Source: Nelumbo lutea
Taxonomy: Eukaryota > Streptophyta > Magnoliopsida > Proteales > Nelumbonaceae
Direction of reading: 5' to 3'
Length of the DNA stretch: 64,000 bases
Assembly (NCBI GenBank): GCA_022828595.1
Contig: JAKGHH010000002.1
Location: 46,836,631-46,900,630 of the forward strand
Shown here: piece after piece, positions 1 to 11,111 of the stretch
How positions within the stretch are numbered: position 1 is the first letter of the stretch
How the letters are laid out: each line of letters opens with the position of its first letter
The notes under the pieces: model-generated
Databases searched by the model: none
Told to the model about the DNA's origin: nothing
What the model saw: only the letters and a program-made list of their open reading frames with translations
Translations under genes and position numbers: made by a program

Positions 1-3000
1 GGAAAATAAAAAAAACAGAACATTACAGAGTATGGGCCCAGAATAAGGCCCACAACAGAGAGAAACATAACATAACATGAAATGACAGTCTATGGGCCAT
101 TCGGCCCATCTTCTCTATAGCAACTACATGGAAAAACCTAGTGCTACCATCTCCTTCAACCTAGTTTTTCTTTCTTCCAATTCTTGCTTGATTTTCCATC
201 AATCTTTTCTCTCTTCTTCTGATAGCCTCTTTCTTGTCTAACTCCTCAATCTTCCTCACTATATTAACTTTTATTTCCTCTAAACCCTCCCAAAATGCTC
301 TTTATTCCACTCTTTTGTTTTCCCTTTTATCCTCTATAAATTTCCATGCAAAGCTTTAACATTTTGATACTCCCCAAAGGTCTGAGTTCCTTGCCACCAT
401 CCCTTTCAATCTGTTTTTAAAATAAAGTGATCCTCAAACCACATATTTTCAAACCTGAATGGAGTAGGGCCTCGTCTTGAACTTTCCTTTTCACGGGAAA
501 ATGGGCAAATGGTCTGAAGTAACCCTAGGTAGCCCTTTCACTATAATTGAGCCCAACACAATTCTTCCCTAGTTGGGAGTAATTGAGAAACCTTATCGCA
601 GTTTGGAATAGGTTGGGGGGGGGATTGAAAATTTGACCAAGTATAGTCCACCCTTAGTATCGGAGGTTCACTCAATTCTAGGGAATCAATTAAGTTATTA
701 AACTTTCTGTTGGAAAACGTGGGGTTACTGGTGTAGATCTATATTTGGTAGTTGTGTAAAAAATTAGAATTGCATATGATTCCTAGGATTGTCGAAGGAT
801 TGATTTAGAAAGTTTTTCTTTCTTATTCTGTTCTTTCTATTCTTGTACCTTTCTATTTTCCTTTCTTTCTATTTTTTTCTTCTTTTCTATTTATTGCAAC
901 AGCCTTATTGTAATAAATATGGCCGATTGGCAAATAGAAATGAAATACTTCCGTATTCAACCATTCCAAAACATGGTATCTAAGAGCTCTAGGTTTGTCC
1001 ACCTTTGATTTTTTTTTCGGCCTTCATTGCTAGTTTTTTCGTGTTTTTCTCTGCTGGCCTTCAGTGTTGATCTGTAACCAGAAGTGTTCCTTTATTCTTC
1101 TTTATTCGGCCCAGTTCTTCATCCTCTATTCTCCTTTCCTTTGGCCTTATTTTCCCTCCATTAACAATACGCGACATGACTGCAGACAAGGGCTGTCCCG
1201 TCCAAACCGATGAAGGAGGCCACAAATTCTCAAACTCACACTGGTGATTTGCAGAATATTCGGACAACATATAGACTGAATGGGCCAGAACTACTTGAAG
1301 TGGTCACAACTAGTATGTACCTATTTGAAGGGAAAAGGAAAAATTAGTCACCTTCTTGGAACAGGGCCAAAGTTGGGCAAGCCCAAATTTGATGCTTGGG
1401 ACGAAGAGGACTCCCATGATTATGTCATCGGTTGGTGGAGTTCAATGACCATCGCCGAGACCAATTGATACTTGTAGTGTTTCCTTCCCTCTGCAAAGGC
1501 TATTTGGGATGTTGTCCCCGACAAACCTAATCCAAAGCCCATGACGCTGCTCAGCTTATGAGGTCAAAGTGAAGGACAAGTGTCGGCCAAACAAGGGAGC
1601 AGAAGTGTTACAAAGTATGCAAATCTGTTGCAAAATTTATTGCATGACGCTTGATCATGTATCGGGTTCTTGAGACAGAAGTACCTGATGATGCTGTGAT
1701 CTTGGAAGAATATTAATTGAAAGAGAATAGGGTGTAATGATTTTTTGGTCGGACTAAATGCTAAATTTGATCAGGTCCTGAATACAAATTCTTGGCAAAG
1801 GAAAGAAGTGCCAGGTCCATTGAATGAAGTCAGTAGCCCTTGGTCAGAGCTGAGGAAAAGTCGTCGTGGAATCAGCGCTTGAGCCTAAAAGATTTCGAAG
1901 GCTCAGCCATGGGTGGGCAAGGGGAGGAATGTTAACAGTGGTTCAAAGGGTGAGAACAATCACAACTTGGCTCGTGACACTACTACCTGTGACTGCTAAC
2001 GATAACCTCTGGTGCACCTATTTGGCAAAAAGCCCAGACACATCAAAAGATCGGTGCTAGAAACTTCATGGGAAACCTCCAAACATTCCAGCAAGGAATG
2101 GGGAAAATTGAGGAGTTTCAAGAAGGAGTTTTCAAACAGGCCCATAATGTCTCCGACAACCACCAGCAGCAAGACAATACTCAAGTCCTGGGACCATGTA
2201 ATGATGAAGAAAATGAAAGGCTAAGGAGTCTTTCCTGAAATCCTTGAAACTCAGGAAGGGGTTCTACCTCTCTTGCTCTCTCAGGTGAGTCTTTATCTCT
2301 AGGATTACATGCCGCGGCTAGTGTTTTTCCATGGATTCTTGATTTTGGAAGCTACTGCACCGCATGACACCCTCTTCACTACATTTTCTCACCTGTACAC
2401 CCTGTCCTAGTAATAGAAATAGATTTCTGTTGTTGATGGTCATTCTTTCACCATAGTGGCAGGGATTGGAAAATGATTCAAGATTACTTCCCATCCCTAT
2501 TGCTTAAAAATGTGCTCAATGTTCCTAAGTTTATCCACTAGCCTTATCTCTAAAGCATAAACTCACCCAGGATGTGAACTACAATGTTGTGTTCCTTTCC
2601 TTCTACTATTATGTTATTAAGGACTAGGTTTCGGGGAAGAAGATTGGACTTGCTTAAGGAAAGAGATGGACCTCTACTAACCTTGAAACAACCAGCAAAC
2701 CATCTCACATTTGTTATGCATGTCACAACACGAGTCCATTGCTTATCTACCTCCAATAAAGATTTAATTTGGCGTTCATCACATTCCGTTTCGAGTCAAC
2801 CATCATTTCCTATTTAAAAATCGATGCTTCCTTCATTGTTTAAAGGAATTGATTGTTGAAAACCTTTCATTGTGATTGTTTGTGAACGTTGCTAAGCACA
2901 AAAGGGTTTTTTTCCCAATCAGCAATAAAAGATCTTCAACTCCTTTTTATTTAATTCATTCGGAATATATGGGGCCCTTTCCTCAAATTCCCAAACATTA

Positions 3001-3552
3001 CTGGTTCTAGATGGTTTGTCACCTTAATAAACGATTGCACTAAGGTCACATGGATCTTTCTTCTTAAGTCTAAATCTGATGTGGGTACCAATTCTTCCCA
3101 ACTTTCATAACTATGGTCCAAACTCAGTTTGGTTGGAGAATTAAAAGGTTTCGATCTGATAATGCTAACAGATTATTTTAGCCAGAAATTTGTCCCCATT
3201 TTTTCAGAAAGAAGGCATTGTGCATGAATCCTCCTGTCTTAACCACTCCCCAATAGAATGGGATAGCTGAGAGGAAAAATGACCATACTTTTGCAAAACC
3301 ACCACCGAGGCCTTTCTCTTTCAAAACCGGGTGCCAAAACAATATTGGGGTAAAGCTGTCCTTGACTGCGTGCATACACCATAAATAGACTACATTCTAA
3401 AGTTCTTGACAAACGAAGCCCAATACAAGTCCTTTCTCAATCACTAACCTCTGATCTTCGAAGCTCAAATAAATCTCACAACCAAGAATTTTTGGCTGCA
3501 CTGCCTTTGTCAATGTCCAAAATAAGGGAAAATTGGAACCACGAGCAATCAT
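1..3552. repeat. Error-rich duplicate of 4661-8078 (probable false duplication)
   Basis: The stretch starts with the same bases as 4661 and follows that sequence collinearly to 8078, where it stops at the N run. It is 3552 bases long against 3418 in the second copy. The differences I compared are scattered and mostly one- or two-base insertions in copy 1, which shred every reading frame. It contains the same LINE endonuclease piece (about 160-707, minus), the copia 5' LTR (708-973), a damaged primer site (974 on), gag (from about 1175) and integrase remnants. The pattern looks like unpolished long-read sequence placed beside a gap rather than an evolved duplicate, but a real, heavily decayed duplication cannot be excluded from sequence alone. 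Confidence 0.9.
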
Positions 3553-3652
3553 NNNNNNNNNNNNNNNNNNNNNNNNNNNNNNNNNNNNNNNNNNNNNNNN
3601 NNNNNNNNNNNNNNNNNNNNNNNNNNNNNNNNNNNNNNNNNNNNNNNNNNNN
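3553..3652. other. Assembly gap of 100 N
   Basis: Exactly 100 consecutive N, the conventional placeholder for a gap of unknown size. The left side ends inside a copia integrase-region copy and the right side begins inside the leader of an opposite-strand copia element, so the two flanks are not naturally continuous. Confidence 0.99.
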
Positions 3653-4779
3653 CTTCTTCTATACTGTTTCAGCCTTCACAAGGACACCCAGAATCAAAAC
3701 CTCCAAGTTAATTCACAAGGTTATGCTTCAAGGTTCCATGAAGCCGTTATCCCAAAAGAGAAGAAAAAAAAGGCCACAGTCTTTAAGTAGACCCTTTTTG
3801 TCGAACACTCAGTAATGGCAGTAGTTTAAACAGCCTACTTGCGTTCAATTTAGAAAGAAACCACCTTCAAAAGTGTTTAGTATATGGTAAACAAGCAAGA
3901 CGGCTGGGATGAAGATGAGAACTAGTACCACTTAAGTTTAAGATCCAAGTTTCAGCAGCTTGGGCAGTTCCAATAAATCAGCCGAATATAACTTCCAAAA
4001 CAACCCAGAAATCTTCTGAGTAGTAATCAAGTCCAGCAAGTAGTGGGCCGAATGGAGGTGGGGCCTTTGAATGCTATTAACGAGTCCTCTCCAAACAACA
4101 AAAATAACCCAACAAAGGATTGAGAAAAGACTTACAGGTAAGAGAGTCTCTAGTCTTTGAACTATAAACCCAGGCCGAGCACTGTTCTTCTAGGAGGAAC
4201 AACTTCGGAAATTCTTTTTCTCTGATTTCAAATCAGGTCAAACAACTTGCCTCTCTGATTCTTCCTGGTCACCGAAACTTTTCTCCATAGTGTAGTAGAA
4301 AACTTGGGCACCCTCCAATGACCTCAAGAACCCAGTGCGGATTGACTGTAGGACTTTTCAGGCCCTGAGAACCTCCTGCATGCAGTTGACTGAACTAGAA
4401 CCACATGATGGGACACGCCAAAAGCAATGGCCCGCTCTGCATTTACCAAGTTGAACAAACAACCCACTTGATGTACAGAACTGTTGAGATTAGATGCAAA
4501 CGAGAAAATAAGACCGCATAGAGAAGGAAGAAGAAGAGTAGAGCTGGCGGCAATGAGTGTTAGAGAGTAAGAGGTTCAAACATAACCCCTCTCTAACACT
4601 CTAAACATCTTATTAATAAGTTAACCTTTGACAAATTATAGAGAGGCCCTCGAGTGGGCAGGAAAATAAAAAAAACAGAACATTACAGAGTATGGGCCCA
4701 GAATAAGGCCCACAACAGAGAGAAACATAACATAACATGAAATGACAGTCTATGGGCCATTCGGCCCATCTTCTCTATA
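3653..4779 (-). mobile_element. Ty1/copia fragment: LTR plus 5' leader, minus strand
   Basis: Read on the minus strand, 4779-4449 is an LTR and 4448-3653 an untranslated leader. Both are clearly related to the copia element at 20926-26790: the GGCCGAATGGCCCAT block, the block of GA repeats around 'TTAGAGAGAG', and the leader motif around 4250-4290 are shared. The leader is about as long (796 bases) as the 845-base leader of that relative, so gag would begin in or beyond the N gap. The LTR edge lies in LINE sequence. No coding potential was seen here. Confidence 0.75.
4449..4779 (-). repeat. Copia LTR (minus strand)
   Basis: About 331 bases. Its sense start reads TATAGAGAAGATGGG against TGTAGAGAAGATGGG in the relative at 20926. 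The adjoining primer-binding site (4448 downward) is decayed from the usual TGGTATCAGAGC. Confidence 0.7.
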
Positions 4780-4820
4780 GCAACTACATGGAAAAACCTA
4801 GTGCTACCATCTCCTTCAAC

Positions 4821-5353
4821 CTAGTTTTTCTTTCTTCCAATTCTTGCTTGATTTTCCATCAATCTTTTCTCTCTTCTTCTGATAGCCTCTTTCTTGTCTA
4901 ACTCCTCAATCTTCCTCACTATATTAACTTTTATTTCCTCTACCCTCCCAAAATGCTCTTTATTCCACTCTTTTGTTTTCCCTTTTATCCTCTTTAATTT
5001 CCATGCAAAGCTTAACATTTTGATACTCCCCAAAGGTCTGAGTTCTTGCCACCATTCCTTCAATCTGGTTTTAAATAAGTGATCCTCAAACCACATATTT
5101 TCAAACCTGAATGGAGTAGGGCCTCGTCTTGGACTTTCCTTTTCACTGGAAATGGGGCAATGGTCTGAAGTAACCCTAGGTAGCCCTTTCACTACTATTG
5201 AGCCCCACAATTCTTCCTAGTTGGGAGTAATGAGAAACCTATCCAGTTTGGAATAGGTTGGGGGGGGGGATTGAAAATTTGACCAAGTATAGTCCACCCT
5301 TAGTATCGGAGGTTCACTCAATTCTAGGGAATCAATTAAGTTATTAAACTTTC
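4821..5353 (-). pseudogene. LINE endonuclease domain, C-terminal half
   Basis: The frame contains the T-S-D-H-C-P motif typical of the end of LINE AP-endonuclease domains, then a basic helical linker (IKMLSFAWKLKRIKGKTKEW) that normally leads into reverse transcriptase. Residues encoded at 5353-5211 (around LELSEPPILRVDYTWSN) are also endonuclease-like, but a frame shift near the G run at 5261-5269 separates them. Non-functional: the domain is split by a 5.2-kb insertion and the reverse transcriptase is absent. Confidence 0.75.
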
Positions 5354-5609
5354 TGTTGGAAAACGTGGGGTTACTGGTGTAGATCTATATTTGGTAGTTG
5401 TGTAAAAATAGAATTGCATATATTCCTAGGATTGTCGAAGGATTGATTTAGAAAGTTTTTCTTTCTATTTCTTTCTTTCTATTCTTGTACTTTCTATTTT
5501 CCTTTCTTTCTATTTTTTTTCTTCTTTTTATTTATTGCAACAGCTTATTGTATAAATATGCCGATTGGCAATAGAATGAAATACATCCGTATTCTACCAT
5601 TCCAAAACA
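5354..5609 (+). repeat. copia-1 5' LTR
   Basis: 256 bases, begins TGTTGGAAAACGTGGGG and ends CCATTCCAAAACA. A TATAAATATG box at about 5551 is a plausible core promoter for the element. The middle is CT-rich (5456-5530). Confidence 0.9.
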
Positions 5610-5621
5610 TGGTATCAGAGC
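5610..5621 (+). promoter_or_regulatory. Primer-binding site, initiator tRNA-Met
   Basis: TGGTATCAGAGC directly follows the 5' LTR; it is the classic site for priming by the 3' end of initiator tRNA-Met in plant copia elements. Confidence 0.9.
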
Positions 5622-5810
5622 TCTAGGTTTGTCAACCTTGAGTTTTTTTTTCGGCCTTCATTGCTAGTTTTTCGTGTTTTTCTCTTCTGGCCTTCTGTGT
5701 TGATCTGTAACCGGAAGTGTTCCTTTATTCTTCTTTATTCCGGCCAGTTCTTCCATCCTTTATTCTCCTTTCCTGTTGGCCTTATTTTTCCTCCATTAAC
5801 AATATCCGAC

Positions 5811-6655
5811 ATGACTGCAACAAGTGCTCCCGTCCAAACCGATGAAGGAGCAACAAATTCTCATCCTCACACTGGTGATTTGCAGAATATTCGGACAACA
5901 TATAGACTGAATGGCCAGAACTACTTGAAGTGGTCACAACTAGTATGTACCTATTTGAAGGGAAAAGGAAAAATTAGTCACCTTCTTGGAACAGGGCCAA
6001 AGTTGGGCAAGCCAAATTTTGATGCTTGGGACGAAGAGGACTCCATGATTATGTCATGGTTGTGGAGTTCAATGACACCCGAGACCAATGATACTTGTAT
6101 GTTTCTTCCCTCTGCAAAGGCTATTTGGGATGTTGTCCGACAAACCTATTCCAAAGCCCATGACGCTGCTCATGTCTATGAGGTCAAAGTGAAGACAGTG
6201 GCGGCCAAACAAGGGAGCAGAAGTGTTACAAAGTATGCAAATCTGTTGCAAAATTTATGGCATGAGCTTGATCATTATCGGGTTCTTGAGACAAAGTGAC
6301 CTGATGATGCTGTGATCTTGGAAGAATTTTATTGAAAGAGATAGGGTGTATGATTTTTTGGTCGGACTAAATGCTAAATTTGATCAGGTCCGAATACAAA
6401 TTCTTGGCAAAGAAGAAGTGCCTCCATTGAATGAAGTCATAGCCCTTGTCAGAGCTGAGAAAAGCCGTCGTGGAATCACGCTTGAGCCTAAAGATCCCGA
6501 AGGCTCAGCCATGGTGGCAAGGGGAGGAAGTTACAGTGGTTCAAAGGGTGAGAACAATCACAACTTGGCTCGTGACACAACTACCTGTGACTCTAACGAT
6601 AACCTCTGGTGCACCTATTGCAAGAAGCCCAGACACACAAAAGATCGGTGCTAGA
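5811..6655 (+). pseudogene. copia-1 gag (capsid/nucleocapsid), frame-broken
   Basis: From the ATG at 5811 the frame gives a copia gag N-terminus (YRLNGQNYLKWSQLV, the LNG-NY-W motif) to a stop at about 6299. The protein then continues in another frame (DFLVGLNAKFDQVRIQILG) up to a zinc knuckle at about 6613-6652, CTYCKKPRHTKDRC, of the C-x2-C-x4-H-x4-C type used in RNA packaging. A stop follows the knuckle immediately. Confidence 0.85.
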
Positions 6656-6822
6656 AACTTCATGGGAAACCTCCAACATCCAGCAAGGAATGGGGAAATT
6701 GAGGAGTTTCAAAAGGAGTTCAACAGGCCCATAATGTCTCCACAACCCCGCAGCAAGAACACTCAAGTCTGGGACCATTTAATGATGAAGAAATTGAAAG
6801 GCTAAGGAGCTTCCTGAAATCC

Positions 6823-7989
6823 TTGAAACCAGGAAGGGGTTCTACCTCTCTTGCTCTCTCAGGTGAGTCTTTATCTCTAGGATTACATGCCGCGGCTAGT
6901 GTTTTTCCATGGATTCTTGATTTTGGAGCTACTGACCGCATGACACCCTCTTCACTACATTTTCTCACCTGTACACCCTGTCCTAGTAATAGAAAAATTT
7001 CTGTTGTTGATGGTTCTTTCACCATAGTGGCAGGGATTGGGAATATTCAAATTACTCCATCCCTATTGCTTAAAAATGTGCTTCATGTTCCTAAGTTATC
7101 CACTAGCCTTATCTCTATACATAAACTCACCCAGGATGTGAACTACAATGTTGTGTTCTTTCCTTCTTACTATGTATTTCAGGACTAGGTTTCGGGGAAG
7201 AAGATTGGACTTGCTAAGGAAAGAGATGGACTCTACTACCTTGAAACAACCAGCAAACCATCTCACATTGTTATGCATGTCACACACGAGTCATTCTTAT
7301 CTACCTCCAATAAAGATTTAATTTGGCGTCATCACTTCCGTTTCGATCATCCTTCATTTCCTATTTTAAAAACGATGCTTCCTTCATTGTTTAAAGGAAT
7401 TGATGTTGAAACCTTTCATTGTGATGTTTGTGAACTTGCTAAGCACAAAAGGGTTTTTTTCCCAATCAGCAATAAAAGATCTTCAACTCCTTTTTATTTA
7501 ATTCATTCGGATATATGGGGCCCTTCTCAAATTCCCAACATTACTGGTTCTAGATGGTTTGTCACCTTTATTAACGATTGCACTATGGTCACATGGATCT
7601 TTCTTCTTAAGTCTAAATCTGATGTGGGTACCATTCTTCCCAACTTTCATAACATGGTCCAAACTCAGTTTGGTGTGAGAATTAAAAGGTTTCGATCTGA
7701 TAATGCTACAGATTATTTTAGCCAGAATTTGTCCCCATTTTTTCAGAAAGAAGGCATTGTGCATGAATCCTCCTGTCTTAACACTCCCCAACAGAATGGG
7801 ATAGCTGAGAGGAAAAATGACCATCTTTTGCAAACCACCCGAGCCTTTCTCTTTCAAAACCGGGTGCCAAAACAATATTGGGGGGAAGCTGTCCTTACTG
7901 CTGCATACACCATAAATAGACTACCATCTAAAGTTCTTGACAAACGAAGCCCAATACAAGTCCTTTCTCAATCCTACCCTGATATTTGA
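6823..7989 (+). pseudogene. copia-1 protease and integrase region
   Basis: The protease is recognised from WILDFGATDRMT at about 6910; the expected catalytic D-S/T-G triplet reads D-F-G, so the aspartic protease should be dead. After a stop at 7187 comes the pre-integrase zinc region (CDVCELAKHKR), then the integrase core with all three acidic positions visible: HSDIWGP, RSDNATDYF and QQNGIAERKN (D, D, E). The frame ends at 7989, shortly after RLPSKVLDKRSP. Sequence from 7990 to about 8640 is the poorly conserved linker before reverse transcriptase, with further breaks (an open stretch at 8227-8478). Confidence 0.87.
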
Positions 7990-8639
7990 GCCTCAAATAA
8001 TCTCACACCAAGAATTTTTGGCTGCACTGCCTTTGTTCATGTCCATAATAAGGGAAAATTGGAACCACGAGCAATCATGTGTGTCTTCTTGGGATATTCC
8101 CCAACTCAGAAAGGTTATAAATGTTATCATCCAACCACCAAAAAATTCTACACCTCCATCGGTGTCACATTGGAGGAGGGACAATCCTTTTTCACTCAAC
8201 CTTATCTTTAGGGGGAGCCCTCATTAATGGAAGATAAGGCCTCGGATCTACTCTCCTTAGATGTATTACCCTCCTCACAGTCATCCAACCGTCAAGAGTC
8301 ACATCCCTCTGAGTCACAATCCTCTAAGCCCCACATTCCCGAGTCTCAACATGAGTCAAACAACCCGACCATTGAACCAAATTCAGACACTTTTAACCCC
8401 ACCAATGATGTGCATAATGATGTGAGATATATGCAGGTTTACTCTAGGAGAAGAAATCTAGATCCTCAACTTGTGTAAGTCCAAGATTCAACTCCTAATC
8501 CTGGAACTAAGGGATATGCAGAACCTGAACCTGCGCCTTCACAGTCTGAGTATGACCTACCTATTGCACTGAGAAAATGAACCAGAGAATGTACCAAACG
8601 CCCATTGTACCCTTTAACCAAATTTGTGTCATTCTAAAG

Positions 8640-10229
8640 ATTCTCTAAATCCCATAAAAGTTTTCTAGCCAGCCTTAACACCATTCCAATTCCTAATAGT
8701 CTAGCTGAGGCACTTTCTAATAAGGAGTGGAGAAAAGCCATGAGAGTGGAAATGGAGGCACTAGAAAAGAACAACACATGGGAAGTTGTGGATCTACCAA
8801 GAAACAAGAAGACTGTAGGTTGTAAATGGGTGTTCACGATTAAGCACAAATCTGATGGGTCGTTAGAAAGGTACAAAGCATGACTAGTAGCCAAGGGATA
8901 TACACAGACTTATGGGGTAGATTATCAGGAAACTTTTGCCCCAGTAGCTAATTTGAATACAGTAAGGGTGATGTTGTCTTTGGCTGCTAACTATAATTGG
9001 GATTTGCAACAGTTTGATGTAAAGAATGCATTTCTCCATGGTGATCTAGAAGAGGAGATATACATGGACATTCCACCGGGTTTTGGAGAAGGCATTAAGG
9101 GGAACAAAGTTTGTAGGTTGAAGAAAGCACTATTCGGCCTCAAACAATCTCCGAGAGCATGGTTTGGAAGGTTTACAAAGGTGATGCTTAGTACAGGTTA
9201 CAAGCAAAGTCAAGATGACCACACATTGTTTATCAACACACAGCCTCAAGGGGAGTTATTGCACTATTAGTCTATGTGGACGATATAGTCGTTACTGGGA
9301 ATGATAAAAAGGAGAAGGAAGCATTGAAAAACTGCCTTTCTAGAGAACTTGAGATAAAAGACTTGGGGAGACTAAATTATTTTCTCGGAATTGAAGTTGC
9401 ACATTCCAAACAAGGCATCTTTATCTCTCAACAAAAGTATGTTGTTGATCTTTTGAGAGAAACAGGAAATATGGCATGTAAACCAGCTTCCACGCCTATA
9501 GATCCCAATCATAAACTTGGAGAAGCCAACGAGAATGCAAGTGTAGACAAGGAGATGTTCCAAAGACTAGTTGGAAAACTCATTTATCTTGCACATAAAC
9601 GACCAGATATTGCATACGTTGTAAGTGTAATAAGTCAGTTTATGCATAATCCTAAAGAAATTCATCTACAGGCTGCTCATCGAATTCTGCACTATTTGAA
9701 AGCCAATCCAAGAAAAAGAATTTTATTCAGAAGAAATGGGGGACTAGCTCTTGAAGCATATACAGATGTCGGTTATGCAGGATCTCCAGTAGATAGATGG
9801 TCCACTTCCGGTTACTATACCTTCTTGGGAGGAAACTTAGTCACTTGGAGGAGTAAGAAGTAAAATGTAGTGGCTCGGTCAAGTGCAGAGGCAGAATTCG
9901 GGGCTATGGCACAAGAAGTGTGTGAATTACTTTGGTTGAAGATAATTTTAGAAGACCTGAAGATTCCACGAGAAGAGCCTATGAAACTATATTGTGATAA
10001 AAAGTCAGCCATCAATATTGATCACAATCCTGTTCAACATGACAGGACGAAGCACATCGAAATTGGCCGACACTTTATAAAAGAGAAACTGGACAACAAG
10101 TTGATTTGCACTCCCTATGTGTCTACAAAAGAACAACTGGCCGATGTACTTACTAAAGGGCTCAATAGTACAAACTTTCGAAGAATTATAGCCAAGCTGG
10201 GAATGGAGGATCTCTATTCACCAGCTTGA
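8640..10229 (+). pseudogene. copia-1 reverse transcriptase and RNase H, broken by stops
   Basis: RT begins around WRKAMRVEMEALEKNNTWEV (8731). A stop replaces an Arg at 8881, there is a frame break near 9269, and a stop at 9861. Diagnostic motifs are [15 protein letters not shown] (8875), [15 protein letters not shown] (9121), the catalytic YVDD (9275) and the RNase H block [13 protein letters not shown] (9872) with YCDKKSAI and DRTKHIEIGRHF. It ends KLGMEDLYSPA just before the polypurine tract. Confidence 0.9.
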
Positions 10230-10236
10230 GGGGAAG
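10228..10236 (+). promoter_or_regulatory. copia-1 polypurine tract
   Basis: GAGGGGAAG lies immediately 5' of the 3' LTR, the expected plus-strand primer site. Confidence 0.85.
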
Positions 10237-10522
10237 TGTTGGAAAACGTGGGGTTATTGGTGTAGATCTATATTTGGTAGTTGTGTAAAAATAGAATTGT
10301 ATATATTCCTAGGATTGTGGAAGGATTGATTTAGAAAGTTTTTCTTTCTATTTCTTTCTTTCTATTCTCGTACTTTCTATTTTCCTTTCTTTCTATTTTT
10401 CTACTTTCTCTTTTCTTTTCTTTCTATTTTTTTCTTCTTTCTATTTATTGCAGCAGCTTACTGTATAAATATGCCAATTGGCAATAGAATGAAATACATC
10501 AGTATTCTACCATTCCAAAACA
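10237..10522 (+). repeat. copia-1 3' LTR
   Basis: 286 bases, TG...CA. It is collinear with the 5' LTR apart from scattered substitutions and a roughly 30-base CT-rich insertion around 10395-10425. It is followed by TTTTC, a one-mismatch partner of CTTTC before the 5' LTR. Confidence 0.9.
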
Positions 10523-11004
10523 TTTTCTCATGCTGGTAGTGAGTCCTTGTTTGTTTCTCCCGAAAATCTGATGACATTGAAATCACCTCCCACACACCAT
10601 GGTCCCTCCCAGATTCCACTAGTAGCACATAATTCCTCCCAAAAAGCCTCCCTGTCTCAATAGGAGTTAGGACCATATACATTTGTTACCACCCATTCAT
10701 TCCCATCTGAAAGTCTTCTAATTTTTAGGGAGACTGAATATCTACTAATCAATTCCTCCACACATTCCATTTCCTCATTTCTCCAAATAGTCAAAATCCC
10801 TCCTGAGGCTCCCCATGATGGGGCATACGACCAGCTTAGACCCCTGGCTCCCCAAATACTTCTTATCCACCTTCTAATTATCTCTGAAAGTTTGGTTTCT
10901 TGAATCAATAACATATTCGGTCTTTCTTTTCTGAAAGTATTCCTGATTATCCCCCTCTTTTTGGCACTTCCTAGGCCTCTTACATTCCAGCTAACTATCT
11001 TCAT
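10523..11004 (-). pseudogene. LINE endonuclease domain, N-terminal half
   Basis: Starts MKIVSWNVRGLGSAKKR at 11004, the standard opening of plant LINE AP-endonuclease, followed by LLIQETKL (catalytic Glu) and VVTNVYGP. After one frame break near 10660 it continues with a G-G-D-F-N-V motif encoded at about 10557-10575 up to the copia insertion. The remaining half lies at 5353-4821. Confidence 0.85.
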
Positions 11005-11111
11005 TTCGACCTGTTTGTGACCCCTTATCATTGGCTGCCTAATATTCCCCTCTTTTCCTTTTTCCCCTCCTCCTTCTCATAATTTATTCCACACTTAAGT
11101 TTCTCTAATTC

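Larger units (their letters stand above)
5354..10522 (+). mobile_element. Ty1/copia LTR retrotransposon (copia-1), nested in the LINE
   Basis: Structure in order: 5' LTR 5354-5609, primer site 5610, gag from 5811, protease, integrase, reverse transcriptase, RNase H ending at 10229, polypurine tract, 3' LTR 10237-10522. The order protease-integrase-RT-RNase H defines the copia superfamily. The LTRs begin TG and end CA, and differ by roughly nine or ten substitutions over about 255 aligned bases plus a CT-rich insertion in the 3' copy (my hand alignment), so this is not a very recent insertion. Several stops and frame shifts, plus a mutated protease site, make it non-autonomous now. Confidence 0.93.

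Noticed and set aside
3492..3815. Open frame of 107 codons spanning the N gap
   Set aside because: About a third of it is N; flanks belong to different, oppositely oriented elements.
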